Source: Oopsacas minuta (taxonomy: Eukaryota; Porifera; Hexactinellida; Lyssacinosida; Leucopsacidae). From it: 64,000 nt of DNA. Below the pieces are notes generated by a model that worked only from the letters and a program-made list of their open reading frames with translations, had not been told where the DNA came from and did not search any database. Positions 33,601 to 44,670 of this stretch are shown here, piece by piece; position 1 is the first letter of the stretch, and each line of letters begins with the position of its first letter. Made by a program: the position numbers and the translations under genes. Location: the NCBI GenBank assembly GCA_024704765.1, contig JAKMXF010000255.1, positions 434,001 to 498,000 of the forward strand. Direction: 5' to 3'.

Positions 33601-36600
33601 CCACTCTCATCTGAATAGAAACTCTCGAATTGATTGTTGATGTAGTCCAGTATAGGAACACAGCTAGGGAATGCAATAATAATAATTTTAACATATAACT
33701 CATATACCTTATCACATTCTGATGATGTAACAAACAGTCATATAACAATTAATTATCACCTACGAACATTACAAGCATGTTGTTTTGCAGAAATTGGTCC
33801 CCCCTACGAAAATGGTCCGGGGGACCATTTTCTGCAAATACAAAAACGTGCAGATTTTGGTCCCCCTTTGCAGAAAATGGTTCCCCGGACCATTTTCGTG
33901 GGGGGGGACCATTTTCTGCAAACAATGTGCTTGAGGCTCTACAAGAATCCAATCAATCTGTACTTGCACAATTATTACAAATTATGATTGAATATTTTAT
34001 GAATCCAATTTGTCTATCTTTGCTTATTTAATTAGAACATTCACACTATCAATTACACTTCTCATCCATTCTATGTGTTTTATTTGACAGTAATAAAACG
34101 CTTATACTACAGTAGGTGTACTATTTGTATGACAGTTGCATTTACGTATAATGTAGATCCAAATTAGAGGTTTCGCGCTTCAAAGTTCAATTTAATTGAG
34201 TAAAGAAGAAAAGTTTTGTGAGTACACAATACGCAGGTCAGTCCAATTTTATATTTGTCCGACTTTATAATTTATTTACAGGAAACCTTTACCTTGTTTT
34301 TCACAATTATAATTTGACTTTACTTCATATCACAAATGTTATAATTATCGTTAAAGTATTCCTTATAGATTCATGAGAAATTAGAAACCTTCCTAAAGTG
34401 AAACTATATTACATGTGGATGGTTGCTGTGGGTAAAGTCATTGAGATATCCCTTATGCGATTGCTCTTACAATTATCACATTAGTTATTTCAGAAGTACT
34501 AAGATGAGTGGGTAGTTACTTTCGGAAGTATAATTGTAATAATTAATTTATAATCCACTTCCTATAACAATTTCCATTTTGTCATTTACATGCTTGTTCT
34601 TCAGGTGCATGTTAGTAGTAATCAGCTGTGTGGTAGATTTTAACAGTACTAGATAATTATGATAATATGTAGAATAACAAGAACGTTACGTGGGTTATTT
34701 CTTATTAATACAGGTTATCTACATACAGGTGCTCCTAGCGGGACGCTATATCCACCGCAATATTGTAACTTTTATCCATAAATTAATGAATGTTTATTAA
34801 AAACCTATTATTTCGGAAGTAAATACAACTCACCAATCTGTTCCATCCATACAATCTCCGAATCCAGGTGTATCTATAATGTTAACTTTCATAGTAACTC
34901 CTCTCTGCACAAATTCTACTTGATGCTTTTCAATTTGTGTTGTTTTCATTTTGCGTTCTATATAATTAATATTTATGTGATTTATTGATGATATGAATAA
35001 TTGTATTTACTTATGTGCAAATAATTTACAAATGACTACGCTTTGATGGACCATGTTTGTCCAGACATTCGTCTCATTAAACAGAGTCTACAATTGCACA
35101 AATATTTTGTGTTAGTTACAGAATCGATCATATATATTTACAAAAATACTACTCACCTTGTACTGCTGGTATTGTTTTTGTCTGACATCTCTGTGACTCG
35201 AAAAGAGAATCAATCAATGTTGTTTTCCCAAGTCCAGCCTCGCCTAATATAATATAATAGCATATGTATAACTTCTACATACATCATTAATATTTATCGT
35301 ACGACTGTGAAATATCTTATATTTTGAATTAACCATAGCTCCAAACATTACTGATGATAGCCCACTTTTGCATGCATTAACATAATAATCCAGGTGAACA
35401 TAGTGTATTATAGTAATCAATATGGCTCTTGGTATTTTATCTATAGAGCTCAGGTTTCTACTGTACCTCAGTCTGATCGTCTTTTGTGATACATTACAAT
35501 TCAACATTTAGGTTACCATGTACAAGATATCTTTATGTTTTGTTTAAATTCCTAAGATTCTATTTTATCACAGGGAGGCCAGGTAGCGATAAATTCCCCA
35601 GACTTATAAAGCCAGACAAGGGTTTGATGTTATTTAACACACACATAAATACCTATATTTTCGACAACATTGCTCAAGGAAAATAATAATGTCGGTGGTA
35701 TTAATTAAATTTATCTAGCATGTTACTATTGAATCATTTACATATTATAAATTCGAATTCGCTCGATTTCATCGATTAATTTGTGACGGTTATTAATTAA
35801 GAATTATGGGGCTCAGCCAGAGTTCAACGCGGCCCGCGGGCTGTGCTGGCCAAGCCAAAACTTTCGCGGGCCTTGGCGCCGGGCACAAACATCATGATTA
35901 CGACCGATCTGAACTGTTTTTTATTATCATGACTATGAGTACCAATTAGGGAATACATAAGTAAATGAAACTCAGTAAAGTCTTCACATTTATGCATCAG
36001 TTTTCAGAAACTCAGTTCCTGGTAAGGATTCCTAATTAGACCCTCCACATGAGAATTAATTACAAACACATTACAATTTAGTATATATCATTTTGACTAA
36101 TTATATATTAATACAAGTAATAGCTAACTTTCATTAATATTTAAGCGTTTTTCCCCTAGAATTTTCTTGCGTGATGAAAAGATTTGTGCAGGCTTCTTGC
36201 GGGCCGCGGGGGGGCCTGTGTTACAAATTTCGGCCCGCATGCAACTCTGAGCTCAGCTCGCTGACCCAACATATATGGAACGATTATTTCATTTTTGAAT
36301 CATAACCCCCAGAACAATCTTCTTATCCTCGTAAAAATAGACCACGAGCTGATCCTCCAAATATCTATTCTAACTTAATAATTATTGCATATTCCATTTC
36401 GTGACGACATCACTGCTGATTTGCTTATTAGAAACATTCTCAACTAACTCGATGGGTTAGGTAAAATCTGTTACAATTATTTGTATGAAATCAGCTTGTG
36501 TAACATGATTCTTATTTTTGGTATCATGAGCGTTCACAATCGGACCGAATTACATTTTTTGGCTTTGAAGAACAAGTTAGCATGCAATAATTATGCTAAT

Positions 36601-39600
36601 ATGCAAAAATCATATATCAACTTATTAACTTGATTATAGCACATCTGGTAGGTTAACTACCACTGAGTACCACAAATATTTTAAATATTCATCTTGTCAG
36701 TCAATTAACCAATTACGTGTATTGGATTTCATACAAATTCTTCCTCTTCTATTTCTATTGAGAAATTATATTAATTTTTCGTATAGATTATAATTTAATA
36801 ACTTTTTACTAACTTGGCCTTGTCTAACATGTGTTGATATCCCTTATGATAATATTTATCAGATAGAAATACACATACAATAGCATTAGACGCTATTTGA
36901 ACAACATATGGGAGTCGGCTGGTATTCTCGTTATCTACACTCGACTGCTTATCACTGCAAATTTATGAACCGGTGACACTATCTATGCGTTGGTGGTACT
37001 TGAAATGTACCATGGTGATGTTTCTTCGTAAAATTATTATTTTGTTGAAAATTTATGTTCTCATATGATTTATTTAATAATGTAACTTTTCTGGTATAAA
37101 TTGAAATATAACATTGCATTGTATGACGTATTTGGTATAATATGTCTTAGATTATTATCGATGGTCTAGTGCGTCATATAAAATCTGAACTGTTCCTTTT
37201 CACACATGTTGACCCATTAATGACCGATCAATGAGAGGGAAATAAGGTTTCTACACTACTGTGGTATTATTATTTTTGACAATATTTAATACAAATAAGT
37301 TAGAACCATTCCAACAGAATTCGTGTAATTCAAGGTACAAATGTAACATACTACTTGATGAATTTTCCGTGTTTAATTGATAACGAAGCCGAATTTGGTT
37401 GTATTGATGTGAGCTACAAATTATGTCGAAATATTATGGCTTTTGTCAAATATTTGTAAATACTATTCCTCATGAACTTTAATTGTTTTTTTGATGTTGA
37501 GGTAATTCTTGTATTGAATGAGTTAATGTTTTTGCATTAGTATGCCTTACTACATCCACATTATTTTTGTATTAAGGATTTCCTTACGTAACGTTACGAA
37601 TTATTAATCATATGTTTGACTTACCTACGATTAGTATTGTGAATTCTAAACCTCTCTTCAAGTTTTTCTTAAATATTCTATCACTCAGCGTGTTAATCTG
37701 TAAGTAGGAGGATATAGGTATATTGTCCACGCCACAGGAGGAGACTTCTTTTATTCGTCCAATTGTAGTATCCTTTGGTTCCACAGGGGAGGGGAAGGGA
37801 AGCGACACAGGTATTTGAGGAGCTGTATCTACATTGATTGTTTCAATGATTGGCGGCTCTGGAATAGGTGAGCTACTGATTTGATCATAGACTGTATCTT
37901 CTATTGGTGTTACATCTTCCATGCTAGTTTTGATTTCTTGAGACTCTACTTGTACTGTTGGCTCTGCACTAGTTAAAGGTTTTGATTGTGCGCTGAGTTT
38001 TGGTTTAGGCTTTATGACTGGGGGCGGAGGGAATGTAATTTTATCTGTGGGAGTGCTGGTACTTGTTCCAGATTCAGATGGAGTAGGACTACTTGTGTGT
38101 GAATTAAACGGTGAATTGTTATTTAATGAGCTTATACTGGGACGTTTATTGGTATTCACTGGAGATACAGGTTTATTGTTACTACCCTCACTATAGTATC
38201 TGACCTTCTCTTTCGTATCGTTACCCTTTAGAATAGTGCAGGTGGTTGTTACAGACTTTCTGCCTGTAGTCATGGGAGGTGAATTTGAAGAGCGTGGGAT
38301 TTCTATCGTAGTTGTGTGTGATTTAACTGGGGAATCTAATGATAGAGATTGGTCTGATTCCTGACTGGATACGGAGTAGCAGGGCTGAGATCTGTCTGAG
38401 GAAGGGGAAGTTCTTATCTCTGAAGCATCTGAACTGCTAATGGGAGATTTGAGTATTTCACTTCTATCAGAAATACCAGAAGAGCTGGTATCTGATACTG
38501 TGGAGCCTATTGAAGTGTTACGTAATCTCCTGTTTGTGTCTAGCATATGTTTTGTAGGGGTAGTAGGTTGTGAATGAACTTGTTGCCTTTTGTACCGTGC
38601 TATAAGTGGACTGTTTGTTGGTTTGAAATCTGTATTCGCTTCTTTTGCAATGTTTTCTTTCCATTGCTTTAACCGTTCTGATACCAGGCCATCTGGTGGT
38701 GTAGTTTTCCTCTTTGTGAGATCTCGTGGTATATCTCTAGCACAGTTGAAAGATTGCTGCATTCTCAAAGTAGATCCTTTAATTGGAGCTGTATGAAATT
38801 ATGTATATTTGAATATATTGCAATGAATGTTCCAATATATATAAATAATAACTAGCAGTTCTCTTATATATACAGAATTGGATGTATATATTTTCACTGA
38901 CATTTTGTCTACATTTATAGTAGCTTAGGAACTTTGTATGGTACTATGCATTTGCTCTATAGTAATTGTGCTATGTATTTCATTGTGTTTTGTCCTTGCA
39001 TAATAATTAACCGAAGAGTCATACAACATATTCTATGCGTAAAACTAAGAATAACACATCAGTGCAGTGCAAACTTCATAGATTAGTAATAAATTTACAT
39101 TTTTCTTCGGCATTTCTGGAATGTCTACTCATATATTGTATTGTTGTGAAAATATTATCGATTTGAGAAATATTTCTATACACAAGCTATATTGCATTGT
39201 ACTATCGTAACAAGTAAGTATTTATTTGTTACAATTCCAAGAGCTGAAACAATGAAGCAACCTAATGGAATCAATATTTATTTATTGTAGCCTTGCGCTT
39301 TTCGTTGAATTTACATATATAATTACATTATCGAGACTAGCTCACAGAAGAATGTATGTATACTGTTTACTTCAGCCTACTCATAATCCATGATATCTGT
39401 TATATTTAGCGAATTTTTATAGATAATTATGACAAGGCCAAAGGTTCAATTCAAACGAAAGCGAACGCGAAAAGTGATAGACAAATCAAGTAATATACTA
39501 TTACATTAGGTGATAAATGAATTATTTCGTTATCTTGGTTTATTGCACCAACATTAATATGTATAAGGTAATGTCAATGGCGATTCAAAATAATTGCCAA

Positions 39601-40897
39601 TTTCTTGAATAACATTATACTTACTGACTGAATTATAATAATTAATGTTTTAACTAATCTAATTCGTCTACTGTATTTCTTGAATAGCAACGCAAACTAT
39701 ATCATTATTCTTAAGCCTTATTCGAACTACAATTTTAGTTATCGGCAGTGTGTATTGCGACGTTCAAACAGAGAGAATGCAAATTCATAAATTAGATACC
39801 CTCTCCTATGTCACGCTTCTTTGTAATACAAAAATGATAAGGCTGTAATCACCTAACCACTTACAACACTCCTTCATTAAAATATTTCTGTAACGCGAAG
39901 GCCATTAATATCTTATGGTTGTTCCTGCCTAAACCATGGATAATGTGAAGTAGAAAACTGAAAATTAATTAGTCAACAAAATACAGTGTAAGGTTGTTGT
40001 TTGCAAGGCAAACTTCTACGTGATAATTTTGGGCTAGACTATTTAATAATTTTGATTAGCAATCTGTCATTACAGTTCATTTTCACAATTCTAGCTATCC
40101 TTACAATTACAATAGGTATTTTCTTGTATGTAAATATATTCTGTTTCATAGTTTGCCGTATCGAGTAGCAACAAATATTCAGATACATTTAGTATGTATT
40201 CCGAGAATACGCTGATATATACAGTTATCAAACTGACTATCAAAACACTGGTCAGTAAAATGTTCTAGATGATCAGACTGCTATCCTAACCAAACAGCTG
40301 TGTTCACTATTCTGTCCGAATTTTCACAAAGGTTATGTTAGTAATGTTTAATTGAGATTTTGGATTGAAAGATATTTATTGCATTCATGAATAGTGAAAA
40401 TGTTCAATTTTCGCGACGTCTATGCCTGTGTGTATACGTGTACGTCTACTGACTGTATGATTATTCTATCCATTACTGCTACAACAAGTAGTTTGTTATC
40501 ACTAGTCTAGAATTTGCAATCAATATTTATTAAGTTTTATGTGTTTTCCAATGTAAGCAAGTGATACTTACATTTTTTAGCCCTATACTTAGCATAATAA
40601 TGTCCTACATTGATTAAATGCCCACTGACAAGACTATATATTCTCTGTTCGTATGAATAATATAATCAATCGTTTTTATGTATGTGGACCAGTCAATAAC
40701 TTACCTATTGGTTCATTTTCTTCATCTGTCAGCAAGCTGCTGATATTCTGAGTACTCGGGCTCTTTTTCCTGATAATTAGTCTCCGCTTTGAGTTGGGAG
40801 TATTAGCTTCAGGTGTCCCTGGTTCAGATTGAATTATGACGTCAGGAAATGTCAAGCATGGACTATCCGGAATATACACATTTTCAAGTTGATCCAT
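27648..40897 (-). CDS. Septin GTPase with long Ser/Pro-rich N-terminal extension
   Basis: I assemble twelve exons (5'->3' of the gene): 40897..40705, 38788..37625, 35243..35157, 34957..34834, 33663..33529, 30045..29928, 29296..29204, 29041..28945, 28755..28704, 28315..28220, 27857..27800, 27719..27648. Together they give 2289 nt, or 762 residues, with phases agreeing at every junction. Residues 1-435 are low-complexity and Ser/Pro/Thr rich. Then come a basic stretch ([11 protein letters not shown]), G1 GEAGLGKTT (from residue 453), G3 [17 protein letters not shown]4 AKADTL, the septin unique element ([19 protein letters not shown]) and a C-terminal coiled coil ([25 protein letters not shown]). 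Septins form filaments in cytokinesis and at cilium bases. The subgroup was not resolved. One intron has a GC donor, and the ~3.5-kb intron 30046-33528 contains CDC20. Confidence 0.92.
30542..33040 (+). CDS. CDC20: CDC20 (Fizzy), APC/C co-activator
   Basis: Four exons: 30542..30861, 31438..31795, 31887..32398 and 32662..33040, 522 residues, phases consistent. Junctions are TGTAG|gtgagt / ctttag|GTATAT, GACGAG|gttacc / ctatag|GTATAT and GACAG|gtgaat / atgtag|ATACAT. It activates the anaphase-promoting complex and is the target of the Mad2 spindle checkpoint. Seen: a C-box-like RYIPNR (107-112), a Mad2-interaction-like RILSFQ (147-152), [15 protein letters not shown], the WD40 propeller with [50 protein letters not shown] and [16 protein letters not shown], and a C-terminal Ile-Arg tail that docks on APC/C. 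A DEN triplet (134-136) lies where human CDC20 has KEN. The whole gene sits antisense inside a septin intron. Confidence 0.94.
33525..33529 (-). other. GC-AG intron donor in the septin gene
   Basis: The exon encoding SPNGHG ends CACGG|gcaagt. Only this GC donor keeps the frame into ACTCCGACC (GLRPIDV) at 30045. The nearby GT would shift the frame. The following gcaagt matches the known GC-donor consensus. Confidence 0.8.
33785..33922. repeat. Near-perfect foldback repeat ('gcagaaaatggtcccc')
   Basis: TTTTGCAGAAATTGGTCCCC at the left is answered by GGGGACCATTTTCTGCAAA at the right. The inner copies of the same word make almost the whole ~138 bp self-complementary. It lies in a septin intron, and the short ORFs over it are by-products of the palindrome. 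Confidence 0.75.
35818..36249. mobile_element. Nonautonomous hAT-like element (432 bp)
   Basis: The left end CAGAGTTCAACGCGGCCCGC and the right end (reverse complement CAGAGTTGCATGCGGGCCG) are imperfect TIRs beginning CAG. The flanks ggctcagc (35810-35817) and agctcagc (36250-36257) agree at 7 of 8 bases, as expected for a hAT 8-bp target duplication. The end regions are G+C rich. No ORF was found. It lies within a septin intron. Confidence 0.65.
38789..40704. other. Septin first intron, nothing recognised
   Basis: 1.9 kb of A+T-rich intron. No gene or clear repeat was seen. Confidence 0.5.
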
Positions 40898-41394
40898 AAT
40901 TTACGATTTCTTTGTTAGAGATCATTTAAATAGTAATTTATAGTGACTAATATAGGAAATAAGATATCTTGTAGACACGTCCACCTCTAATACATGAGTA
41001 CTATCAATTCCTACTTTACTCCACCCTTGTAGCTCTTTGTATAAATGAATTACGCACTTATGTTTAGAAGGATAACTCCTTTGATACTTGTCAAAGTTTA
41101 TCTCATCCTACATCTCATTAACTTTATATAATTTGTGTCGTATAAACTGTATTCAGTAATATGTTAACTCATCTTTTAAATCATTAAGTAGTGTTAGGAG
41201 GAGTTATCAGATATAAGGTGAAAGTTTGAATTACCAAGTCAGTGTTGGATTAAACCTTTAGGAGTTATTAACAGGCACTATGTATTACAATATTTGATGA
41301 ATTAACAGTAATATTTGTTATAATGATTGGTTTGTAGATATTATTTGTTAAATATGAAAGAAAAATAAAAAGACACAATCAACTTTGCTTAATT

Positions 41395-41459
41395 ATGGCA
41401 CAAGTTAATCAGGACACATCTCCAGGAAGGATGACTCAATCGAGTAAACATTTGATAAG
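41395..41459 (+). other. Possible orphan first exon
   Basis: An ATG opens MAQVNQDTSPGRMTQSSK and runs into a donor-like ATAAG|gtaacg. It would be divergent from the septin start about 500 bp away. No downstream exon could be connected, because transposons occupy the next 5 kb. It may be the stump of a disrupted gene, or chance. Confidence 0.2.
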
Positions 41460-41693
41460 GTAACGTACACTACATTCACAAAGTATTGGAATTTGTACTT
41501 AGTATTTTAATGAAATTTTGCACACATCAAATTCGGAAAATCCATAAAATTCTTAAAGGAAATGAATTACCAAGAATATAACGCTAGTAATTAATCCATT
41601 GATAATGTATTCTTCGGGTTAATTCTACGTTTATTTGGAACAGACTTGTCCCAATTAAGCGCAGCCGATTAAATATATCATAAATGTTAAGCA

Positions 41694-41760
41694 CAGTCAA
41701 ACCTCTCTATAGTGAACACCCTAGGAACCGAAGTTATTGTTCACTAGCAGAGGTTTCACT
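41694..41760. repeat. Fragment of the inner Tigger family
   Basis: CAGTCAAACCTCTCTATAGTG begins exactly like the left end of the Tigger at 42158, followed by a short inverted copy (gttcactagcagaggtttcact). It is probably a solo terminus or small MITE of the same family. Confidence 0.55.
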
Positions 41761-42157
41761 ATAAATATACAGTGGATGCCGCTTAATCGGAACAGCTCGG
41801 GAGTCAATGTTTAGTCCCGATTAACCGATTATGATTATTTAAGTATTCAAAACTAGTTTTTCATTGTCACATGACCAGATATATCTTATTTCTATATTAC
41901 TAATCCTGATTTATCTAGATCTAGTAGAGATTTGGTTGTAGTATGGGTATAGTTCCGCTTCAAGAGGTCATAGAATGCGTTACGCTATATACTTAGAAAG
42001 TAAGAAAATAAAGTTTAAATAATAATGCACGTGCTTATTACTGTAACCCATGCAAAACGTTTGGATATCCAACAGTCTAGTCATTATTGAGGGAATTATA
42101 CACGGTGGAATAGCCAATTGAACCTGAGGCGAGTGAGCAATGTTAATAATCTTAGTA

Positions 42158-44235
42158 CAGTCAAACCTCTCCATAGTGAACACCCTCGGGACCGATTTTT
42201 TTGTTCATTATAGCGAGGTGTTCATTAATGAGAGGTTACATTGAAATAGTATAACAATGAAATTTTAATAAGCTATATGAAATGTATTATGATTTAAGTA
42301 TGCAATGTTAATGTGTTTTTAGCTATTAATTAATTTTCTCCAAATAATCAGTAAGTTTTGACTGCCTTTGACATGTTCCTTCTGATATTAGCTCTTTGAT
42401 TGCTGATTCAGCTTTCATTACAGCTCCAAACACCTTACTGTCGTTATTGCTGAATGTCTTTATTACATCCAATGAATACAGTACTTCTTTTACTGTTGGA
42501 GCTTTTGAGATTGGAATATCTGAGTCGCTTTCTTCATCCAATTCTAATGTTTCATTGTCTGCTGGTGATAAATAATTTTCTATTAGCTGTGTTTCCCAAT
42601 CATCATCAGTATATGCATGCAGTAATTGTTCCTCTTCATCGATATTCATGAAGTTAATTCCTGAACAACATTCGATTCCAAGACTGGAAGACAAATCATC
42701 AATCATATTTTGGATATTTTCTTCATGGTCAAGATTTGCGTGTTCATAGAAACCAAATCCAGCATTTGCGAAACATTTCTGAATAGTTTCAGATTTGACA
42801 TTTTCCCAAGCTTGGGCTGCCCAATACAACGCATGCTTAACTGTGATCGATTTAATTAGTCCTTGCCCAGAATCACAAGATTCAACTCTGCTTAGTACAT
42901 CCATTAAGAGGATCTTCCTATAAGAAAGTTTCATAGACTGTATAATTCCTTGATCCATTGGCTGTAATTGGGATGTACAATTTGCAGGAAAAAACTTTTA
43001 ACTCAATATTACTAAATACTGAATGAGGATGACTTGTAGCATTATCAATGAATACAAGAATCTTTCTCTTTTGTCGCTTCATTTTATTGTTGATATCCTT
43101 CAACCATTCTGCAAATATACAACTATTCATCCAAGCCTTTTTGTTTGCTTTCCATTGCACCGGCATTTGACTAAAGTCCATGTGTTTGAAGCACCTAGGA
43201 TTCTGACTTTTCCCTATCATCAATAGTTTCAATTTTTCCGTACCCGACATATTCGCACACAAAAGAATTGTCAACCTATCCTTTGACGTCTTTGTTCCGT
43301 TGCAAATTTTGTTTTTCTCTACAAGAGACTTAGTTGGCAAAACCTTATAGTAGAGACCTGTTTCATCACAATTGAAAATATCTTCAGGGCTGTAACCACC
43401 TATTATCGTATGTAATTGTTGCTTCCATGTATCAACAGTCCCCGGATCAACACTGGCACTTTCACCGCATAGTGTCTTGAATGCTATATTGTACCTTGAC
43501 CTGAACTTTTCCAACCAGCCATTAGAGGCTTTGAATGGTATACCTAGTTGTTCGGCAAAATCTATGCCCTTTGCTTGTAAGATAGGTCCTGAAATTGGTA
43601 TATTCTTTGATCTAGCTGTTACAAACCACTGCCAAATAAGATCATTAACTTCACAATGACTAGACAATCTAACTCGCTTCATTTGTGGGTTACAGTTTTC
43701 TTCGCAAGCCATTTGGATTTCCTGTTTCTTCTTAAGAATGTTATTTACAGCTCCCACAGATATACCAAATCGATCAGCTACATCACGCTGGCTGTGCGTT
43801 GAGGCAAATTCTATTACATTGAGCTTTTCGGATATTGTAAGATTTTTCCTTTTTAGTGACATCACGGATAGATGGCTAAAATAACCTGAGTTGGTAGAGT
43901 AATTCTAAACTACGTATTAGTACGTTATACGTTGGCAATTGATAACTTATTAGTAGTATATGCATATGTGACATTATCTTTTCACGCTTTTCATATAACA
44001 CTGTTTATTTTGTATTCAGAAACCTGACCCATGTTCACTAATTGGAGGTTCATTCTAATTGAGATACTTATGAAATGTTCAAATAAGGTGTTCACTATTC
44101 ACAGTATAGAGGTGTTCATTAAAGAGAGGTTCTTATAAATATTATTTGATAGGGAAATATTTGGGACCAGAATATAGTGTTCACTATTTGGAGGTGTTCA
44201 CTAATGAGAGGTGTTCACTATTGGAGGTTTGACTG
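42158..44235. mobile_element. Tigger/pogo element (2078 bp) inserted in the outer element
   Basis: The ends are CAGTCAAACCTCTCCATAGTG and its near-complement CACTATTGGAGGTTTGACTG, flanked by TA duplications (42156-42157 and 44236-44237). Several internal GTTCACTAT..GAGG words form subterminal repeats. It carries a transposase on the minus strand. Confidence 0.85.
42326..43865 (-). pseudogene. Tigger transposase, one frameshift
   Basis: The first frame (43865 to about 42990) starts MMSLKRKNLTISEKLNVIEF. It contains a psq/CENP-B-type helix-turn-helix (HSQRDVADRFGISVGAVN), a second CENP-B DNA-binding domain and the DDE domain with CDETG (Asp near 43365) and VFIDNATSHP (Asp near 43045). A one-base slip in a T-run near 42985 moves the reading to a second frame, which continues with QPMDQG (third Asp near 42954) and then runs open to the stop at 42326. 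All three catalytic aspartates are present with about 30 residues between the last two, as in Tigger. The single lesion suggests a recent insertion or a sequence error. Confidence 0.85.
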
Positions 44236-44670
44236 TAGAGTAAATGGTAATCGCATCGGTGTTGTATTGTTATGGTTGTAGATAATATTCAAATTCCTAG
44301 TTTTAAAACAAACCATTTTACAATAATACTGAATAAATATACAATCGTTTAATTGGGATAGAAATCCCAATTAAGTGAATATAATTCATACTGGTTAATC
44401 GGGATAATAAATCCCGATTTACTGATTCAATGTCCCAATTATCCGACGATTTTTCTATATAAAAAATCTGTTCCCAAACCATTGTCCCGTTTAAGCGGAT
44501 ATCCCGATTATCCGAGTCCCGATTAAGCGGCTTCCACTGTATTAGCAAAGTTATTGAAAGGAATATTTCCTTTCATAATCTGTATATACTGTAATAATTG
44601 CATTATTTCAATATTTATTATGTTATTGTCATACATCTTTGGGGATATAATTGAAATCTATTCTATTAAG

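Larger units (their letters stand above)
41770..44539. mobile_element. Outer pogo/Tigger-type element split by a second insertion
   Basis: The left end CAGTGGATGCCGCTTAATCG and the right end (reverse complement CAGTGGAAGCCGCTTAATCG) form matched TIRs, flanked by TA on both sides (41768-41769 and 44540-44541). About 390 bp of it remains to the left and 300 bp to the right of the inner Tigger. The element was therefore ~700 bp, without a transposase of its own. Confidence 0.75.

Noticed and set aside
33749-34031. Three overlapping ORFs with 'NGPP' repeats
   Set aside because: They are translations of the palindromic repeat at 33785-33922 on both strands, not a repeat protein.
44318-44548. Minus-strand ORF at the right end of the outer element
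   Set aside because: It is composed of the TIR and subterminal repeats (DNRDI, DNWDI), a by-product of repeated DNA.
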